From the NCBI RefSeq assembly GCF_000711965.1, contig NZ_JONS01000034.1, positions 1-35,162 of the forward strand: a stretch of DNA of 35,162 nt, given 5' to 3'. The stretch is from Actinomyces israelii DSM 43320. Its GTDB lineage: Bacteria > Actinomycetota > Actinomycetes > Actinomycetales > Actinomycetaceae. The notes under the pieces were generated by a model. It was not told where the DNA came from and ran no database searches. It saw only the letters and a list, made by a program, of their open reading frames with translations. Shown in pieces: positions 32,903 to 35,162 of this stretch. Made by a program: the position numbers and the translations under genes. Every line of letters starts with the position of its first letter. The first letter of the stretch is position 1.

Positions 32903-34270
32903 TCAGCGGTGGTGCAGCTCCGAGGCGCTCCCGTGGGACTCGGGCAGGACGATGTGTCCGGAGGTGGCGACGTCGTGGCGCCAGTTGCGGTCGGTGAGGA
33001 TGCGCGCGACTGCGAGGCCGACGCCGATCGCCGTGATGACGAAGAAGACCTCGGCCAGGTTCCCGGCTGCCTGCCCGACGGCGATGTTGGCCTCGACGGT
33101 CTGGTTGTTGAGCGCCGAGATCGCGCGGTAGAAGGGGACTCCCGGAATCATAATGACCACCGCCGGCACCGACAGGGCGACGCGTGACAGGGAGGCGCGC
33201 GAGACGAAGAGCTGGGCGAGCAGACCGATCGTCACAGCGGCGAGACCCACGGCGAGCTGCCATGGCACATGGAAGTCGATGAGCACGAGCCGAGCGGTAT
33301 TGGCCATGGCGCCGACGATGGCGGCCAGCAGCGACGCCTTTGTTCTGGCATTGAAGAGCATGGCGAAGCCGTAGGCGGCGATGAAGGAGCAGAAGCACCG
33401 CAGTGCGTGCAGCAAGAAGCCGGTGGGGACGGCGGTGTCGGTGGCCTCGACCTCCCAGTGGACGAGGAAGGTCACGGTCCATACCGACACGCCTGCCGCA
33501 GCCATGACGATGAGGACGTAGGCCGCGCGGGACAGCGCGCTGGAGAAGTCCTGGCGCGCCAGGTCGAGCATGGAGGTCACCATGGGGAATCCGGGGATGA
33601 GGAACAGGATCGAGGAGATGATTCCGCCCTGGTGATCGCCCGCGACGGCGCCGGTGACGTGAAGCAGGCTCACAATACTCATATAGACGCCGGAGGCGAC
33701 AACACCGCACACCATCCAGGTGAAGAAGTGCTGGTACTGGCGCACGAGCATCTGGCGCCGCACGAACTGGCCGAGGAAGGCAGCGATCAGGACCGAGAGG
33801 CACTCGACCCATCCTCCCTGGTTGAGGAAGCAGAATCCCGCACAGGCCACGCCGGAGGCAGCCGCATTGGTGAAGGCCCCGTAAACGGCCCGCATGCCCT
33901 CGATCTCATCAAGCTTCTTATCGAGGTGCTCCACGGTCTCGTGAGCCCGCAGGTCGTGCACGATCCGCCGGAGGGCCTCAAGGCGGTCCACGTTCACGCC
34001 GACGCGACGCACCTCGCAGGTCTCGGTGCGGAATCTCTCGCCGACGAAGGAGGAAGTGACAAGCTCTGTCATCGTCACGGTGGCCTCGTGCCGGTCCAGT
34101 CCGACTGCCGAGGCGGCCCTGGCCATCGATGACTTCACGCGGTACGAGCCTGCGCCGCTGGCGAGCATGAGGCTGCCGAGGCGAAGCACGACCGCGGACT
34201 GCTGCATGAGCCGATCTGCGCCGAGCTCCGGCTCGGGATGGTTGGGGTCGTATGGGACATCGGAGTTCAC
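32903..34270 (-). CDS. ThrE-family threonine/serine exporter
   Basis: A membrane protein of the ThrE (DUF1212 plus ThrE_2) family, which exports threonine and serine in Corynebacterium. From the GTG at 34270 it has 455 residues; the next ATG at 34206 would leave 434. Neither has a good ribosome binding site, so the start is uncertain. The cytoplasmic N-terminal domain reads VVLRLGSLMLASGAGSYRVK and ATVTMTELVTSSFVGERFRT. The membrane part has about ten helices, with SILFLIPGFPMVTSMLDLAR, a family hallmark, and VPAVVIMIPGVPFYRAISAL in the second half. Longer frames upstream to 34510 read through the ribosomal terminator and are not used. It is read in the same direction as the rRNA operon, behind its terminator. 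Confidence 0.9.
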   Translation of the reverse strand: MNSDVPYDPNHPEPELGADRLMQQSAVVLRLGSLMLASGAGSYRVKSSMARAASAVGLDRHEATVTMTELVTSSFVGERFRTETCEVRRVGVNVDRLEALRRIVHDLRAHETVEHLDKKLDEIEGMRAVYGAFTNAAASGVACAGFCFLNQGGWVECLSVLIAAFLGQFVRRQMLVRQYQHFFTWMVCGVVASGVYMSIVSLLHVTGAVAGDHQGGIISSILFLIPGFPMVTSMLDLARQDFSSALSRAAYVLIVMAAAGVSVWTVTFLVHWEVEATDTAVPTGFLLHALRCFCSFIAAYGFAMLFNARTKASLLAAIVGAMANTARLVLIDFHVPWQLAVGLAAVTIGLLAQLFVSRASLSRVALSVPAVVIMIPGVPFYRAISALNNQTVEANIAVGQAAGNLAEVFFVITAIGVGLAVARILTDRNWRHDVATSGHIVLPESHGSASELHHR

Positions 34271-34468
34271 GTGGCAATGGTGACGCACTCCGATGGCGCC
34301 ATGCACGGCCTGAAGGCCCACGGAGCGATCCGCGCACTGTGACGTGCATCCGGGCGCCCTATCAGGTATCCGGTCAGCCATTTGGTCGGCCGTCCGGTCG
34401 CCCCGGGGCACCGCACCGCCGAAGATCGGTTCAGCGCCACTTCCGGATGGCTGAGGACGGGAAGAGAA

Positions 34469-34512
34469 AGATGGCTGGCTCCCCGGATCTGAGTCCGGGG
34501 AGCCAGCCATCT
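34469..34512 (-). terminator. Terminator of the rRNA operon
   Basis: A perfect 19-bp stem (34469-34487 with 34494-34512, loop TCTGAG) followed on the minus strand by TTCTCTTCCC. It lies 8 bp after the 5S gene and fits a strong rho-independent terminator for the ribosomal transcript. The stem is symmetric, so it could also stop plus-strand readthrough. Confidence 0.9.
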
Positions 34513-34520
34513 CTTGTGTG

Positions 34521-34640
34521 GTCTCGGCGGTGTCCTGCTCTTCCGCGTCTGGTTGGGCGCAGTACCATTGGCGCTGGGGGTCTTAGCTTCCGGGTTCGGG
34601 ATGGGTCCGGGCGTGTCCTCCCCGCTGTGGCCGCCGAGGG
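34521..34640 (-). rRNA. rrf: 5S ribosomal RNA
   Basis: The minus strand has the 5S core CCCATCCCGAACCCGGAAG, then CTAAGACCCCCAGCGCCAAT and GGTACTGCGCCCAAC. The ends TCGGCGGCCACAGC and CACCGCCGAG can pair to form the terminal helix I. Length about 120 nt; the exact ends are estimated to within 2-3 nt. Confidence 0.9.
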
Positions 34641-34864
34641 GTCTGTGGTGGGGTGCGTGTCGTGGTTGTTGTGTGGTGGTTGTTGTTGTTGTGGTGTGGT
34701 TGTTGTGGTGTGGTGGTTGTTGTGGTGTTGTGTGGTGGTTGGTGGGTTGTGGTGGGTGGGTTGGTTGTGGGCCGTATAGTGGACGCGGTGTGTTTCCCTG
34801 GTGTTTGGTCCCCTCCCTTGTGTTTGTGGGTCTTGGCCCGTGGGTGTGGGGGGGTGTGGGTGTG
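34641..34864 (-). other. 23S-5S spacer, CA-rich low complexity
   Basis: About 220 nt. On the transcribed strand it is almost wholly C and A with little G or T (runs such as CCACCACAACAACAACC), flanking a short mixed segment near 34785-34800. No gene or tRNA is seen. A strand so poor in G cannot fold on itself, so it would be a single-stranded linker between the two processed rRNAs. Confidence 0.6.
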
Positions 34865-35162
34865 TTTGTGTTGGCCTGTTAGTACCAGTCGGCTGCGCCC
34901 GTTGCCGGGTGTTCACGTCTGGCCTATCGACCCAGTGGTGTTCTGGGGGCCTTCCAGGAGGTGTGCTCCTGTGGAGACCTGGTCTTGAAGGTGGTTTCCC
35001 GCTTAGATGCTTTCAGCGGTTATCCTTGTCCGAACGTGGCCAACCAGTGGTGCCCCTGGCGGGACAGCTGGCGCACTAGAGGTTCGTCCGTCCTGGTCCT
35101 CTCGTACTGGGGACGGGTCTTCTCAAGTCTCCTGCGCGCGCAGAGGATAGGGACCGAACTGT
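34865..35162 (-). rRNA. rrl: 23S ribosomal RNA (3' end, runs off the window)
   Basis: The minus strand contains the sarcin-ricin loop AGTACGAGAGGACC (near 35098-35111), followed by GACGGACGAACCTCTAGTGC, CGGATAACCGCTGAAAGCAT-like sequence (here AAGGATAACCGCTGAAAGCA) and the 3' end CAGCCGACTGGTACTAACAG. These are conserved in domain VI of all bacterial 23S rRNAs. The exact 3' end is uncertain by about 15 nt. Open frames across it are not genes. Confidence 0.95.

Noticed and set aside
34514..35079. Several plus-strand open frames in the rRNA region
   Set aside because: They lie over 23S and 5S rRNA and the CA-rich spacer; the products are Val/Trp/Gly-rich artefacts of the GT-rich strand.

Overview
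The window is high-GC DNA with short intergenic gaps, a 13E12-type DUF222 protein, leaderless-looking promoters and an actinobacterial branched-chain amino acid locus. It most likely comes from the chromosome of an Actinomyces-like actinobacterium. The genus is inferred from gene content and style; nothing here proves it.

Layout: (1) 1-2.24 kb, minus strand: the 5' part of a DUF222 (13E12) protein, then leuB. (2) 2.57-11.8 kb, plus strand: a surface-polysaccharide operon. It holds a wecB start-fragment, a four-helix membrane protein, a CapD/WbpM-like nucleotide-sugar dehydratase, a WecA/TagO-like initiating transferase, two GT4-like glycosyltransferases, an ABC-2 exporter (permease plus ATPase) and a DUF6270-like protein. 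Most of these genes overlap by 4-17 bp, which suggests translational coupling. (3) 11.76-16.5 kb: an insertion-sequence graveyard. It contains two palindromic mini-elements, a truncated peptidase-containing bacteriocin exporter that lost its catalytic Cys, IS630 and IS3 remnants, a lower-GC DUF4839-like lipoprotein and a small broken HTH gene. (4) 16.9-19.2 kb: one large ADP-ribosylglycohydrolase/PfkB kinase fusion, followed by a terminator. (5) 19.26-20.82 kb: an IS630 element abutting an IS3 remnant, which truncates a secreted-protein gene (20.8-21.5 kb). (6) 21.5-25.9 kb, minus: a Pro-rich lipoprotein and the ilvB-ilvN-ilvC operon. (7) 26.2-27.8 kb: an AspT/YidE-type transporter. (8) 27.8-31.4 kb: two paralogous multi-pass membrane proteins (DUF5692-like) flanking a SRPBCC-like protein. 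They share a divergent control region with a perfect TATAAT box, a 16-bp operator-like dyad and a perfect 19-bp-arm hairpin. (9) 31.5-32.1 kb: a macrodomain protein behind a 21-codon leaderless ORF. (10) 32.1-34.3 kb, minus: a decayed region and a ThrE-type exporter. (11) 34.5-35.16 kb, minus: the 3' end of a ribosomal RNA operon (23S end, CA-rich spacer, 5S, strong terminator).

How parts work together: ilvB, ilvN and ilvC make branched-chain precursors and leuB serves the leucine branch. All four are on the minus strand, but leuB is separated from ilvBNC by about 20 kb of polysaccharide and IS-rich DNA that looks like a variable insertion. The polysaccharide genes together could make an undecaprenyl-linked glycan and export it by an ABC transporter. 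The least explained units are the DUF5692-like/SRPBCC cassette and the ADP-ribosylglycohydrolase/PfkB fusion.
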